Assembly: GCA_022575985.1 (NCBI GenBank)
Contig: JAKSXM010000297.1
Coordinates: 62,001 to 126,000, forward strand
Source of the DNA: Anagrus nilaparvatae
Lineage: Eukaryota > Arthropoda > Insecta > Hymenoptera > Mymaridae
Length of the DNA: 64,000 bases
Direction of reading: 5' to 3'
The position numbers and the translations under genes were made by a program. The notes under the pieces are model-generated. The model did no database searches. It saw only the letters and a program-made list of their open reading frames with translations, and had not been told where the DNA came from. Positions 19,134 to 31,667 of the stretch are shown here, one piece after another (position 1 is the first letter of the stretch; each line of letters starts with the position of its first letter).

Positions 19134-19593
19134 CATACCTACTTTCGTATTCTAATTTTTTTGATCGCATGTTCTAGAAAAAGTTAACCAATTTTTGGAA
19201 AAAAAACTGAAATTTTGACACCCCGGATTAGACTAGATTTTTATATTAGGCCAAAACATACTGAATTTATATTTTAAATTTTTTGGTATTTTGGCTCTGG
19301 AAGGAAATGTCGGGCTATTGAAGACCCGCCGTTTATTCGCGCTCTTAGTTTATAGTTTACATGATTTTGAGCTCGGATAAAGGTCTTCAATGGCCCGACA
19401 TGTCTCTCCAGAATTAATATACCGAAAAATGTCAAATATAAACTTATTATGTTTTGGTCTTTTAGTTAAAAAACTAGCCTATTCCGGGGTTTCATACTTA
19501 CTTTTAGTTTTTTTTTTAAATTGGCCATTTTCGTGTACTCATAACTTTTTCCAAAACACGTGGCCAAAAAAATTAGAATACGAAAGTGTATGT
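19134..19593. repeat. Long imperfect palindrome (arms ~200 bp, spacer ~53 bp)
   Basis: The left arm (19134-19327) is the diverged reverse complement of the right arm (19381-19593). Paired landmarks: 'tactttcgtattctaattt' with 'aaattagaatacgaaagtg', 'ccccggattag' with 'ctattccggggt', 'ggccaaaacata' with 'tatgttttggtc', and 'atgtcgggctattgaaga' with 'tcttcaatggcccgacat'. The shape is that of a foldback element or a MITE-type palindrome. The 69-codon ORF in the right arm is a by-product. Confidence 0.8.
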
Positions 19594-20570
19594 ATTTAGG
19601 TCTTGAATATCTCTGTGCCAAAATATAGCTGTGTAATACTTACACGCACTTATTACCATACCATTATTATTACCAGGTTCCTAATATCTTTTTTATTTAA
19701 TAAAATTACGCTATTTAAAAAAATCAGTTTTTAAACAACCGGTTTTATTTCAATGAAGTAACCTTCAGAAGAATTAAAAACTTATTAGTTATTAGTTTCA
19801 AATCAATTTTTCAAACTGATCCATGTGTAAGAATAAAAAAATTCAATGATAATGGAATTATACATAGAATGCATATGGATGGAGTTGCATATTCTTTGAA
19901 CTAGGTTTAGTCCAAAAATATATATCTAATATTAATATTTGAAATTTTACGTTTAGATTTCTTTTTGAATACTAAATTAATTTTAAAACCAATATTTATG
20001 TGAAATTCCAAAAAATATTCCTAAAAACAAATAATCTAATGCAACTTATTTTTAGTAATTTTTTATGCAATTCTCCATCCGCCATTTTAAAATTAAAAAA
20101 AAATCATGCAAAGAAATATGTCCTAAAACACACGAAAAATGAAAATTTTATTATTCTTCATTAAATATACCTTTTTTTGATGCTATTTACAATACTGATA
20201 AGCAGCGTGTCGATTTTTTTTAGTATCCAACTTTTACCCTAAATAATGAGTTTCCGGTTAATTTTATAGAAAGTTTGAAATCAAATTCTGAGAATAGAGA
20301 CTTTTTAACATATGGATACATTTTTAGAAAAATAGATTTTGGTTTTAAAATTAATTTAGAACTCGTAGATAGGCTCTTGGGCGTTAAAAGTTTAATTGAA
20401 TAAAATTTGGATTAATTAATAAATAATAAAAATCGTAAAGAATTATAAAAAAGCTGAGGCTTTTTTATTTCAGGCACGATCACATATTTATTGAGTATTT
20501 TCTCTTTAATAACGTTGATGGGATCCACGCCCTCATAAATTGAAAACTATTATTTACTATCACACTCCAA
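19594..20570. other. AT-rich sequence without recognised features
   Basis: No ORF or RNA gene supported. An 'aggcacgatcac' near 20472 resembles the arm of the hairpins downstream. Confidence 0.5.
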
Positions 20571-21520
20571 GGCAATATAAGCATGTAGAGGCATCGGAAT
20601 GACCTGGGGACCAAATTCCTCCATAAATTGAAGAATTTGAAGACTTTTTAGTTTTTTAACCTGATGAACTTTTAAGGCACGATTTCATCTATGTATTACA
20701 TACACAGGGTTATCGTGCCTAAAAAATAAATTTTAATTAATTTAGTTATTTTTTGGTTATTTTAGATCATTAACCACATTTTGGATGTATTAAATTCAAA
20801 ACCAATTCATTTTTTACCATTTTTATTATTTTTTAATAATTTTTTTTGATATCTGAAATCAGTTTTTAGGACATTTCTCTGCAAGTAATTGATGAAATTA
20901 CTTGAAATTGAAAACCCTACAACTAGATCTTATTTCAAAAAATTTGGTTTAAGGGATTTTTGATTCATCGAGTAGGTTCTGTGATCTTTAGGATACACTT
21001 TCTCGAACGTACATCCCTACACACAACAAGGCAATATAAGCATTTAGAGGCATCGGAATGACCTGGGGACCAAATTTCTCCACGAATTGTACAATTTAGA
21101 AAATTTTCCGTTTTTTGACCTGACAAACTTATAAGGCACGATTTCATCTATGTATTGCATACACAGGGTTATCGTGCCTAAAAAATAAATTTCAATTAAT
21201 TTAGTTATTTTCTGGTTTTTTTAGATCATTAACCACATTTTGGGTGTATTAAATTCAAAACCAATTCATTTTTTACCATTTTTATTATTTTTTAATAATT
21301 TTTTTTGATATCTGAAATCAGTTTTTAGGACATTTCTCTGCAAGTATTTGATGAAATCACTTGAAATTGAAAATATAAGCATTTAGAGGCATCGGAATGA
21401 CCTGGGGATCAAATTTCTCCACGAATTGTACAATTTAGAAATTTTTCCGTTTTTTGACCTGACAAACTTATAAGGCACGATTTCATCTATGTATTGCATA
21501 CATAGGGTGATCGTGACTAA
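20571..21520. repeat. Tandem repeat, three units, each with a GGCACGAT hairpin
   Basis: 'gaggcatcggaatgacctgggg' begins recognisable units near 20588, 21047 and 21390, so unit lengths are about 460 and 343 bp with the last cut short. Each unit contains 'ggcacgat', about 30 nt, then 'atcgtgcc' (20676-20719, 21135-21178; third 21474-21517 decayed to 'atcgtgac'). The loop holds 'catctatgtatt(a/g)catac', itself near-palindromic. Function unknown. Confidence 0.75.
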
Positions 21521-21538
21521 AAATATAATAATCTTGTG

Positions 21539-21640
21539 TTATTTTGTATTTTTATGATATTTCGCTGATGCAAAGTTTATGCAAAAGCTATGAAATTTAT
21601 CGCGCGGATAACATTTAGAAGGTTTTTCACCTGTATGAAG
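21539..21640 (-). pseudogene. Possible C2H2 zinc-finger remnant
   Basis: The minus strand codes LHTGEKPSKCYPRDKFHSF, continuing to a YHKN. HTGEKP is the linker typical of tandem C2H2 fingers; the next finger has one Cys, DK-x-F and a final His but lacks the second Cys. Only one degenerate unit is seen inside an 87-codon ORF, so a chance match remains possible. Confidence 0.35.
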
Positions 21641-21810
21641 CAAAAGTACAAGAATAAACATGCCTTTAGAAATACCAGATTGGGCCCAAAAACAATAGGG
21701 GTCATTAACTCGATAAAATAAACTCAGTTTTAAAAAATGAAAGCATTCCGTTTGATCGTTTTGGCTATATCGTGTCCGAAAGGTGTCGATTTTTGCATCC
21801 ATTAAGGTAG

Positions 21811-21822
21811 AGCTTCGCTCTA
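21811..21822 (-). repeat. Inverted repeat, right arm
   Basis: 'agcttcgctcta', reverse complement of 16443-16454, at the junction back to satellite. Confidence 0.55.
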
Positions 21823-22463
21823 TAATAATTTTTCTTAAGCTCTATTACTTTGTGGGCCGTATTAATTTAAGATTTTCTCTATTTTAAATATTTTTATATT
21901 ATTAGTAAACTTGGTTTATAAATAATTTCAACTTATTCTATTGGTTTTATGAAAATGGAACCAACTTTTTAAAATAATAATGTTAAAACTTAGTTAAACT
22001 ATTTATGACATTTTTTCTTGCTGTAAAGCCTGGTAAACCATTTTAATTTTAGATATTCTTTATTTTAAGTATTGTTGCATTATTAATAAACTTGGTTTAT
22101 AAATAATTTTAACCAATTCAAATAGTTTTATGAAAGTGGAATCTTACTACTAAAATAGCAAAAATTTTAAAACTCTATTAAACTATTTATATAATTTTTA
22201 TTAAGCTCTATCACTTGGTGGGCCGTATTAATTTGACATTTTCTCTATTTAAAATAATTTTATATTATTAGTAAACTTGGTTTATAAACAATTTCAACTA
22301 ATTCTATTGGTTTTATGAAAATGGAACCAAATTTTTAAAAAAATAATTTTAAAACTTAGTTAAACAATTTATGACATTTTTTCTTGCTGTATAGCCTAGT
22401 AGACCGTATTAATCTTAGATATTCTTTATTTTAAATATTTTTGGATTATTAATAAAATTGGTT
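21821..22463. repeat. Satellite block 8
   Basis: Resumes in the same A-type monomer that stopped at 16421. About 3.5 monomers. Confidence 0.93.
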
Positions 22464-23288
22464 CTGATCATTTCATCCCACCTGGCCGAGTTGAAAGCGT
22501 TTTTGACGTCCAGCGTTACTAGAAGGACGTCCTTGCGAATTGCAGGCCGCTTTTCCCTCTCAGCCTCTACGGTATCCGTGACATGCCGAATGGCGTCTAT
22601 CGTGGAATGCCCTTCACGAAAACCATGCTGCTCCTCAGAGAGACCACCGCCCTCCTCGATTGCCCATCTGAGCCTTGCCCGGAGCAAGCTCTCCAAAACG
22701 TTACCAATGGTGCGTGTCGCATGTTCCCTTGGAGAACCTTGAACATTTTCGATGACACCTGCTTCTCGCCACAGCCAGAGCCTCCCGTTAACTGGGGCAG
22801 TTTACCTCTCCAGGATAAACCTCCGTGGAGCACTTATCCTTTTTGGTTTTTTTTAGAGGAAGCACTCAGGCTTATCCTTGCTGCACTTTATCCTCTTATG
22901 GCCATCTTCACCACACTTTAAACACGCCTTACTTCTGTCTGGGCCTTTGCAGACATATTGGCTATGTCCATAACCCAGACACTTGTAGCAGCGCCTCACG
23001 TCTGCACGGAGGCGCACTCTACTCGATGTCCAGCCGATCTGGATTTTGCCCTTTTTGGCCAGGCATAGAGCGTCGGCCTCAAGAAGGTCAACCACGGCCA
23101 TCTGGCTATTTGTGCCTTTGGTTTTGAAAATGGACACCTCGAATAGGTCTCCATTTTTGATACCTATGGCCTTGGCAAGAGCTGCCTGAATCTCCTGTTC
23201 TTTCGTGACCCCATCCAAATCTCAAATTTCGAGTTTTAGTGTCGGGATCAAGTCACGAACATTCGACTCAGGGCCCGTGACTGACTTC
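22464..23288 (-). mobile_element. R1 piece, copy 6
   Basis: 825 bp. The TGA after WTSS is an Arg codon here (WTSSRV), but a T-run expansion near 22851 ('ggttttttttagagg' for 'ggttttacagagg') shifts the frame in the third Cys cluster and ends gag early (ORF 22853-23218, 121 aa). RT is at 22415-22696. Confidence 0.9.
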
Positions 23289-24308
23289 AAACTCTATTAA
23301 ACTATTTATATAATTTTTCTTAAGCTCTATCACTTGGTGGGCCGTATTAATTTGAGATTTTATATATCTTTATATTATTAGTAAACTTGGTTTATAAACA
23401 ATTTCAACTAATTCTATTGGTTTTATGAAAATGGAACCAAATTTATAAAATAATAATTTTAAAACTTAGTTAATCTATTTATGACATTTTTTCTTGCTCT
23501 ATAGCCTAGTAGACCGTATTAATTTTAGATATTCTATATTTTAAATATTGTTGCATTATTAGTAAACTAGGTTTATAAATAATTTTAACCAATTCATATT
23601 GTTATATAAAAGTGGAACCCTACTACTAAAATAGCAAACATTTTAAAACTCTCTTAAACTATTTATATAATTTTTCTTAAGCTCTATCATTTTGTGGGCC
23701 GTATTAATTTAAGATTTTCTCTATTTTAAATATTTTTATATTATTAGTAAACTTGGTTTATAAATAATTTTAACCAATTCAAATGGTTTTATGAAAGTGG
23801 AACCAAATTTCTAAAAAAATAATAATTTTAAAACTTAGTTAAACTATTTATGACATTTTTTCTTGCTGTAAAGCCTGGTAAACCATTTTAATTTTAGATA
23901 TTCTTTATTTTAAGTATTGTTGCATTATTAATAAACTTGGTTTATAAATGATTTTAACCAATTCAAATGGTTTTATGAAAGTGGAATCTTACTACTAAAA
24001 TAGCAAAAATTTTAAAACTCTATTAAACTATTTATATAATTTTTATTAAGCTCTATCAATTGGTGGGCCGTATTAATTTGAGATTTTCTCTATTTAAAAT
24101 AATTTTATATTATTTGTAAACTTGGTTTATAAACAATTTCAACTAATTCTATTGGTTTTATGAAAATGGAACCAAATTTTTAAAAAAATAATTTTAAAAC
24201 TTAGTTAATCTATTTATGACATTTTTTCTTGCTGTATAGCCTAGTAGACCGTATTAATATTAGATATTCTTTTTTTTAAATACTGTTGGATTATTAATAA
24301 AATTGGTT
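23289..24308. repeat. Satellite block 9
   Basis: About 5.6 monomers; distance between R1 starts is 1845 bp, four monomers above the minimum. No genes. Confidence 0.95.
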
Positions 24309-25131
24309 CTGATCATGTCATCCCACCTGGCCGAGTTGAAAACGTTTTTGACGTCCAGCGTTACTAGAAGGACGTCCTTGCGAATTGCAGGCCGCTTTTC
24401 CCTCTCAGCCTCTACGGTATCCACGACATGCCGAATGGCGTCTATCGTGGAATGCCCTTCACGAAAACCATGCTGCTCCTCAGAGAGACCACCGCCCTCC
24501 TCGATTGCCCTTTTGAGCCTTGCCCGGAGCAAGCTCTCCAAAACATTACCAATGGTGCGTGTCGCATGTTCCCTTGGAGAACCTTGAACATTTTCGATGA
24601 CACCTGCTTCTCGCCACAGCCAGAGCCTCCCGATAACTGGGGCAGTTTACCTCTCCAGGATAAAGCTCCGTGGAGCACTTATCCTTTCTGGTTTTACAGA
24701 GGAAGCACTCAGGCTTATCCTTGCTGCACTCTATCCTCTTATGGCCATCTTCACCACACTTTAAACACGCCTTACTTCTGTCTGGGCCTTTGCAGACATA
24801 TTGGCTATGTCCATAACCCAGACACTTGTAGCAGCGCCTCACGTCTGCACGGAGGCGCACTCAACTCGATGTCTAACCGATCTGGATTTTGCCCTTTTTG
24901 GCCAGGCGTAGAGCGTCGGCCTCAAGAAGGTCCACCACGGCCATCTGGCTTTTTGTGCCTTTGGTTTTGAAAATGGACACCTCGAATAGGTCTCCATTTT
25001 CGACACCTATGGCCTTGGCAAGAGCTGCCTAAATCTCCTGTTATATCGTGACCCCATCCAAATCTCAAATTTCGAGTTTTAGTGTCGGTATCAAGTCACG
25101 AACATTCGACTCAGGGCCCGTGACTGACTTC
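24309..25131 (-). mobile_element. R1 piece, copy 7
   Basis: Full 823 bp. The gag start region is altered ('tgcctaaatctcctgttatatcg' adds a stop), leaving the knuckle ORF 24546-24860; RT is at 24260-24541. The same rare changes occur in copy 18, exactly 20075 bp further on. Confidence 0.9.
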
Positions 25132-26697
25132 AAACTCTATTAAACTATTTATATAATTTTTCTTAAGCTCTATCACTTGGTGGGCCGTATTAATTTGAGA
25201 TTTTATATATCTTTATATTATTAGTAAACTTGGTTTATAAACAATTTCAACTAATTCTATTGGTTTTATGAAAATGGAACCAAATTTTTAAAATAATAAT
25301 TTTAAAACTTAGTTGAACTATTTATGACATTTTTTCTTGCTGCATAGCCTGGTAAACCGTTTTAATTTTAGATATTCTTTATTTTAAATATTGTTGCATT
25401 ATTAGTAAACTTGGTTTATAAATAATTTTAACCAATTCATATTGTTATATGAAAGTGGAACCCTACTACTAAAATAGCAAAAATTTTAAAACTCTCTTTA
25501 ACTATTTATATAATTTTTATTAAGCTCTATCACTTGTTGGACCGTATTAATTTGAGATTTTCTCTATTTAAAATATTATTATATTATTAGTAAACTTGGT
25601 TTATAAAGAATTTCAACTAATTCTATTGGTTTTATGAAAATGGAACCAAATTTTTAAAATAATAATTTTAAAACTTAGTTAAACTATTTATGACATTTTT
25701 TCTTGCTCTATAGCCTAGTAGACCGTATTAATTTTAGATATTCTATATTTTAAATATTGTTGCATTATTAGTAAACTAGGTTTATAAATAATTTTAACCA
25801 ATTCATATTGTTATATGAAAGTGGAACCCTACTACTAAAATAGCAAACATTTTAAAACTCTCTTAAACTATTTATATAATTTTTCTTAAGCTCTATCACT
25901 TTGTGGGCCGTATTAATTTAAGATTTTCTCTATTTTAAATATTTTTATATTATTAGTAAACTTGGTTTATAAACAATTTCAACTTATTATATTGGTTTTA
26001 TGAAAATGGAACCAAACTTTTAAAACAATAATGTCAAAACTTAGTTAAACTATTTATGATATTTTTTCTTGCTGTATAGCCTAATAGACCGTATTAATTT
26101 TAGATATTCTTTATTTTAAATATTATTTCATAATTAGTAAACTTGGTTTATAAATAATTTTAACCAATTCAAATGGTTTTATGAAAGTGGAACCAAATTT
26201 TTAAAAATATAATAATTTTAAAACTTAGTCAAACTATTTATGACATTTTTTCTTGCTGTAAGGCCTGGTAAACCATTTTAATTTTAGATATTCTTTATTT
26301 TAAGTATTGTTGCATTATTAATAAACTTGGTTTATAAATAATTTTAACCAATTCAAATGGTTTTATGAAAGTGGAATCTTACTACTAAAATAGCAAAAAT
26401 TTTAAAACTCTATTAAACTATTTATAAAATTTTTATTAAGCTCTATCACTTGGTGGGCCGTATTAATTTGAGATTTTCTCTATTTAAAATATTTTTATAT
26501 TATTTGTAAACTTGGTTTATAAACAATTTCAACTAATTCTATTGGTTTTATGAAAATGGAACCAAATTTTAAAAAAAATAATTTTAAATTTAGTTAAACT
26601 ATTTATGACATTTAATCTTGCTGTATAGCCTAGTAGACCGTATTAATCTTAGATATTCTTTATTTTAAATATTTTTGGATTATTAATAAAATTGGTT
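25132..26697. repeat. Satellite block 10
   Basis: About 8.6 monomers; R1 start spacing 2389 bp (seven monomers above the minimum). Recurs at 45207-46772. Confidence 0.95.
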
Positions 26698-27520
26698 CTG
26701 ATCATTTCATCCCACCTGGCCGAGTTGAAAGAGTTTTTGACGTCCAGCGTTACTAGAAGGACATCCTTGCGAATTGCAGGCCGCTTTTCCCTCTCAGCCT
26801 CTACGGTATCCACGACATGCCGAATGGCGTCTATCGTGGAATGCCCTTCACGAAAACCATGCTGCTCCTCAGAGAGACCACCGCCCTCCTCGATTGCCCT
26901 TCTGAGCCTTGCCCGGAGCAAGCTCTCCAAAACCTTACTAATGGTGCGTGTCGCATGTTCCCTTGGAGAACCTTGAACATTTTCGATGACACCTGCTTCT
27001 CGCAACAGCCAGAGCCTCCCGATAACTAGGGCAGTTTACCTCTCCAGGATAAAGCTCCGTGGAGCAGTTATCCTTTCTGGTTTTACAGAGGAAGCACTCA
27101 GGCTTATCCTTGCTGCACTCTATCCTCTTATGGCCATCTTCACCACACTTTAAACACGCCTTACTTCTGTCTGGGCCTTTGCAGACATATTGGCTATGTC
27201 CATAACCCAGACACTTGTAGCAGCGCCTCACGTCTGCACGGAGGCGCACTCTACTCGATGTCCACCCGATCTGGATTTTGCCCTTTTTGGCCAGGCATAG
27301 AGCGTCGGCCTCAAGAAGGTCCACCACGGCCATCTGGCTTTTTTTGCCTTTGGTTTTGAAAATGGACACCTCGAATAGGTCTCCATTTTCGACACCTATG
27401 GCCTTGGCAAGAGCTGCCTGAATCTCCTGTTCTTTCGTGACCCCATCCAAATCTCAAATTTCGAGTTTTAGTGTCGAGATCAAGTCACGAACATTCGACT
27501 CAGGGCCCGTGACTGACTTC
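26698..27520 (-). mobile_element. R1 piece, copy 8 (gag frame open)
   Basis: Full 823 bp. The gag frame is open for 170 codons (26938-27450) through all three Cys clusters because Arg replaces the TGA seen elsewhere. RT is in ORF 26649-27005. 'gataactagggc' is a marker shared with copies 11, 15 and 19. Confidence 0.9.
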
Positions 27521-28352
27521 AAACTCTATTAAACTATTTATATAATTTTTCTTAAGCTCTATCACTTGGTGGGCCGTATTAATTTGAGATTTTATATATT
27601 TTTATATTATTAGTAAACTTGGTTTATAAACAATTTCAACTAATTCTATTGGTTTTATGAAAATGGAACCAAATTTTTAAAATAATAATTTTAAAGCTTA
27701 GTTAAACTATTTATGACATTTTTTCTTGCTGTATAGCCTAGTAGACAGTATTAATTTTAAATATTCTATATTTTAAATATTGTTGCATTATTAGTAAACT
27801 AGGTTTATAAATAATTTTAAACAATTCATATTGTTATATGAAAGTGGAACCCTACTACTAAAATAGCAAACATTTTTAAACTCTCTTAAACTATTTATAT
27901 AATTTTTCTTAAGCTCTATCACTTTGTGGGCCGTATTAATATAAGATTTTCTCTATTTTAAATATTTTTATATTATTAGTAAACTTGGTTTATAAACAAT
28001 TTCAACTTATTCTATTGGTTTTATGAAAATCGAACCAAACTTTTAAAATAATAATGTCAAAACTTAGTTAAACTATTTATGATATTTTTTCTTGCTGTAT
28101 AGCCTAATAGACCGTATTAATTTTAGATATTCTTTATTTAAAATATTATTTCATAATTAGTAAACTTGGTTTATAAATAATTTTAACCAATTCAAATGGT
28201 TTTATGAAAGTAGAACCAAATTTTAAAAAAAAAAATTTTAAAACTTAGTTAAACTATTTATGACATTTTTTCTTGCTGTATAGCCTAGTAGACCGTATTA
28301 ATCTTAGATATTCTTTATTTTAAATATTGTTGGATTATTAATAAAATTGGTT
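27521..28352. repeat. Satellite block 11
   Basis: About 4.6 monomers; R1 spacing 1655 bp. Recurs at 38953-39784 and 47596-48427. Confidence 0.95.
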
Positions 28353-29175
28353 CTGATCATGTCATCCCACCTGGCCGAGTTGAAAGCGTTTTTGACGTCC
28401 AGCGTTACTAGAAGGACGTTCTTGCGAATTGCAGGCCGCTTTTCCCTCTCAGCCTCTACGGTATCTACGAAATGCCGAATGGCGTCTATCGTGGAATGCC
28501 CTTCACGAAAACTATGCTGCTCCTCAGAGAGACCACCGCCCTCCTCGATTGCCCTTCTGAGCCTTGCCCGGAGCAAGCTCTCCAAAGCCTTACTAATGGT
28601 GCGTGTCGCATGTTCCCTTGGAGAACCTTGAACATTTTCGATGACACCTGCTTCTCGCCACAGCCAGAGCCTCCCGATAACTGGGGCAGTTTACCTCTCC
28701 AGGATAAAGCTCCGTGGAGCACTTATCCTTTCTGGTTTTACAGAGGAAGCACTCAGGCTTATCCTTGCTGCACTCTATCCTCTTATGGCCATCTTTACCA
28801 CACTTTAAACACGCCTTACTTCTGTCTGGGCCTTTGCAGACATATTGGCTATGTCCATAACCCAGACACTTGTAGCAGCGCCTCACGTCTGCACGGAGGC
28901 GCACTCTGCTCGATGTCCAGCCGATCTGGATTTGAGCCTTTTTGGCCAGGCGTAGAGCGTCGGCCTCAAGAAGGTCCACCACGGCCATCTGGCTTTTTGT
29001 GCCTTTGGTTTTGAAAATGGACACCTCGAATAGGTCTCCATTTTCGACACCTATGGCCTTGGCAAGAGCTGCCTGAATCTTCTGTTCTTTCGTGACCCCA
29101 TCCAAATCTCAAATTTCGAGTTTTAGTGTCGGGATCAAGTCACGAACATTCGACTCAGGGCCCGTGACTGACTTC
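28353..29175 (-). mobile_element. R1 piece, copy 9 (gag frame open)
   Basis: Full 823 bp; 170-codon gag ORF 28593-29105; RT ORF 28304-28585 with G-to-S in the EEQHGF motif. Shares 'tctggatttgagcc' with copies 16 and 20, its equivalents in the larger repeats. Confidence 0.9.
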
Positions 29176-30191
29176 AAACTCTATTAAACTATTTATATAA
29201 TTTTTCTTAAGCTCTATCACTTGGTGGGCCGTATTAATTTGAGATTTTATATATTTTTATATTATTAGTAAACTTGGTTTATAAACAATTTCAACTAATT
29301 CTATTGGTTTTATGAAAATGGAACCAAATTTTTAAAATAATAATTTTAAAACTTAGTTAAACTATTTATGACATTTTTTCTTGCTGCATAGCCTAGTAGA
29401 CCGTATTAATTTTAGATATTCTATATTTTAAATATTGTTGCTTTATTAGTAAACTAGGTTTATAAATAATTTTAACCAATTCATATTGTTATATGAAAGT
29501 GGAACCCTACTACTAAAATAGCAAACATTTTAAAACTCTCTTAAACTATTTATATAATTTTTCTTAAGCTCTATCACTTTGTGGGCCGTATTAATTTAAG
29601 ATTTTCTCTATTTTAAATATTTTTATATTATTAGTAAACTTGGTTTATAAACAATTTCAACTTCTTCTATTGGTTTTATGAAAATGAAACCAAACATTTA
29701 AAATAATAATGTCAAAACTTAGTTAAAATATTTATGATATTTTTTCTTGCTGTATAGCCTAATAGACCGTATTAATTTTAGATATTCTTTATTTTAAATA
29801 TTATTTCATAATTAGTAAACTTGGTTTATAAATAATTTTAACCAATTCAAATGGTTTTATGAAAGTGGAATCTTACTACTAAAATAGCAAAAATTTTAAA
29901 ACTCTATTAAACTATTTATATAATTTTTATTAAGCTCTATCACTTGGTGGGCCGTATTAATTTGAGATTTTCTCTATTTAAAATATTTTTATATTATTTG
30001 TAAACTTGGTTTATAAACAATTTCAACTAATTCTATTGGTTTTATGAAAATGGAACCAAATTATAAAAAAAATAATTTTAAATTTAGTTAAACTATTTAT
30101 GACATTTAATCTTGCTGTATAGCCTAGAAGACCGTATTAATCTTAGATATTCTTTATTTTAAATATTGTTGGATTATTAATAAAATTGGTT
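29176..30191. repeat. Satellite block 12
   Basis: About 5.6 monomers; R1 spacing 1839 bp. Recurs at 40608-41623 and, with local changes, 49251-50266. Confidence 0.95.
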
Positions 30192-31014
30192 CTGATCATG
30201 TCATCCCACCTGGCCGAGTTGAAAGCGTTTTTGACGTCCAGCGTTACTAGAAGGACGTCCTTGCGAATTGCAGGCCGCTTTTCCCTCTTAGCCTCTACGG
30301 TATCCACGACATGCCGAATGGCGTCTATCGTGGAATGCCCTTCACGAAAACCATGCTGCTCCTCAGAGAGACCACCGCCCTCCTCGATTGCCCTTCTGAG
30401 CCTTGCCCGGAGCAACCTCTCCAAAACCTTACTAATGGTGCGTGTCGCATGTTCCCTTGGAGAACCTTAAACATTTTCGATGACAGCTGCTTCTCGCCAC
30501 AGCCAGAGCCTCCCGATAACTGGGGCAGTTTACCTCTCCAGGATAAAGCTCCGTGGAGCACTTATCCTTTCTGGTTTTACAGAGGAAGCACTCAGGCTTA
30601 TCCTTGCTGCACTCTATCCTCTTATGGCCATCTTCACCACACTTTAAACACGCCTTACTTCTGTCTGGGCCTTTGCAGACATATTGGCTATGTCCATAAC
30701 CCAGACACTTGTAGCAACGCCTCACGTCTGCACGGAAGCGCACTCTACTCGATGTCCAGCCGATCTGGATTTTGCCCTTTTTGGCCAGGCGTAGAGCGTC
30801 GGCCTCAAGAAGGTCCACCACGGCCATCTGGCATTTTGTGCCTTTGGTTTTGAAAATCGACACCTCGAATAGGTCTCCATTTTCGACACCTATGGCCATG
30901 GCAAGAGCTGCCTGAATCTCCTGTTTTTTCGTGACCCCATCCAAATCTCAAATTTCGAGTTTTAGTGTCGGGATCAAGTCACGAACATTCGACTCAGGGC
31001 CCGTGTCTGACTTC
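30192..31014 (-). mobile_element. R1 piece, copy 10 (gag frame open)
   Basis: Full 823 bp; 170-codon gag ORF 30432-30944; RT ORF 30143-30424. Markers 'agcaacctctcc' and 'gatgacagctgc' are shared with copies 17, 21 and 22. Confidence 0.9.
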
Positions 31015-31667
31015 AAACTCTATTAAACTATTTATATAATTTTTCTTAAGCTCTATCACTTGGTGGGCCGTATTGATTTGAGATTTTATATATTTTTATA
31101 TTATTAGTAAACTTGGTTTATAAACAATTTCAACTAATTCTATTGGTTTTATGAAAGTGGAACCAAATTTCTAAAAAAATAATAATTTTAAAACTTTGTC
31201 AAACTATTTATGACATTTTTTCTTGCTGTAAGGCCTGGTAAACCTTTTTAATTTTAGATATTCTTTATTTTAAGTATTGTTGCATTATTAATAAACTTGG
31301 TTTATAAATAATTTTAACCAATTCAAATGGTTTTATGAAAGTGGAATCTTACTACTAAAATAGCAAAAATTTTAAAACTCTATTAAACTATTTATATAAT
31401 TTTTATTAAGCTCTATCACTTTGTGGGCCGTATTATTTTGAGATTTTCTCTATTTAAAATATTTTTATATTATTTGTAAACTTGGTTTATAAACAATTTC
31501 AACTAATTCTATTGGTTTTATGAAAATGGAACCAAATTTTAAAAAAAATAATTTTAAATTTAGTTAAACTATTTATGACATTTAATCTTGCTGTATAGCC
31601 TAGTAGACCGTATTAATCTTAGATATTCTTTATTTTAAATATTGTTGGATTATTAATAAAATTGGTT
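31015..31667. repeat. Satellite block 13
   Basis: About 3.6 monomers; R1 spacing 1476 bp. Its equivalent follows copy 21 at 51090-51743. Confidence 0.95.

Larger units (their letters stand above)
16422..21820. mobile_element. 5.4 kb non-satellite block, possible unclassified transposon
   Basis: The block interrupts one A-type monomer: the satellite stops at 'aactatttata' and resumes with 'tataataatttttc'. A 'tata' on both sides is a possible target-site duplication. 'tagagcgaagct' at 16443-16454 has its exact reverse complement at 21811-21822. The right repeat is at the edge, the left one 21 bp inside, so this is not a textbook terminal inverted repeat. No transposase, RT or other long ORF is found. 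Inside are palindromes and tandem repeats listed separately. It could be a non-autonomous DNA transposon or a captured host segment. Confidence 0.45.

Noticed and set aside
20965..21147. 60-codon minus ORF in the tandem hairpin repeats
   Set aside because: Lies across non-coding tandem repeats and is not conserved in the neighbouring unit.
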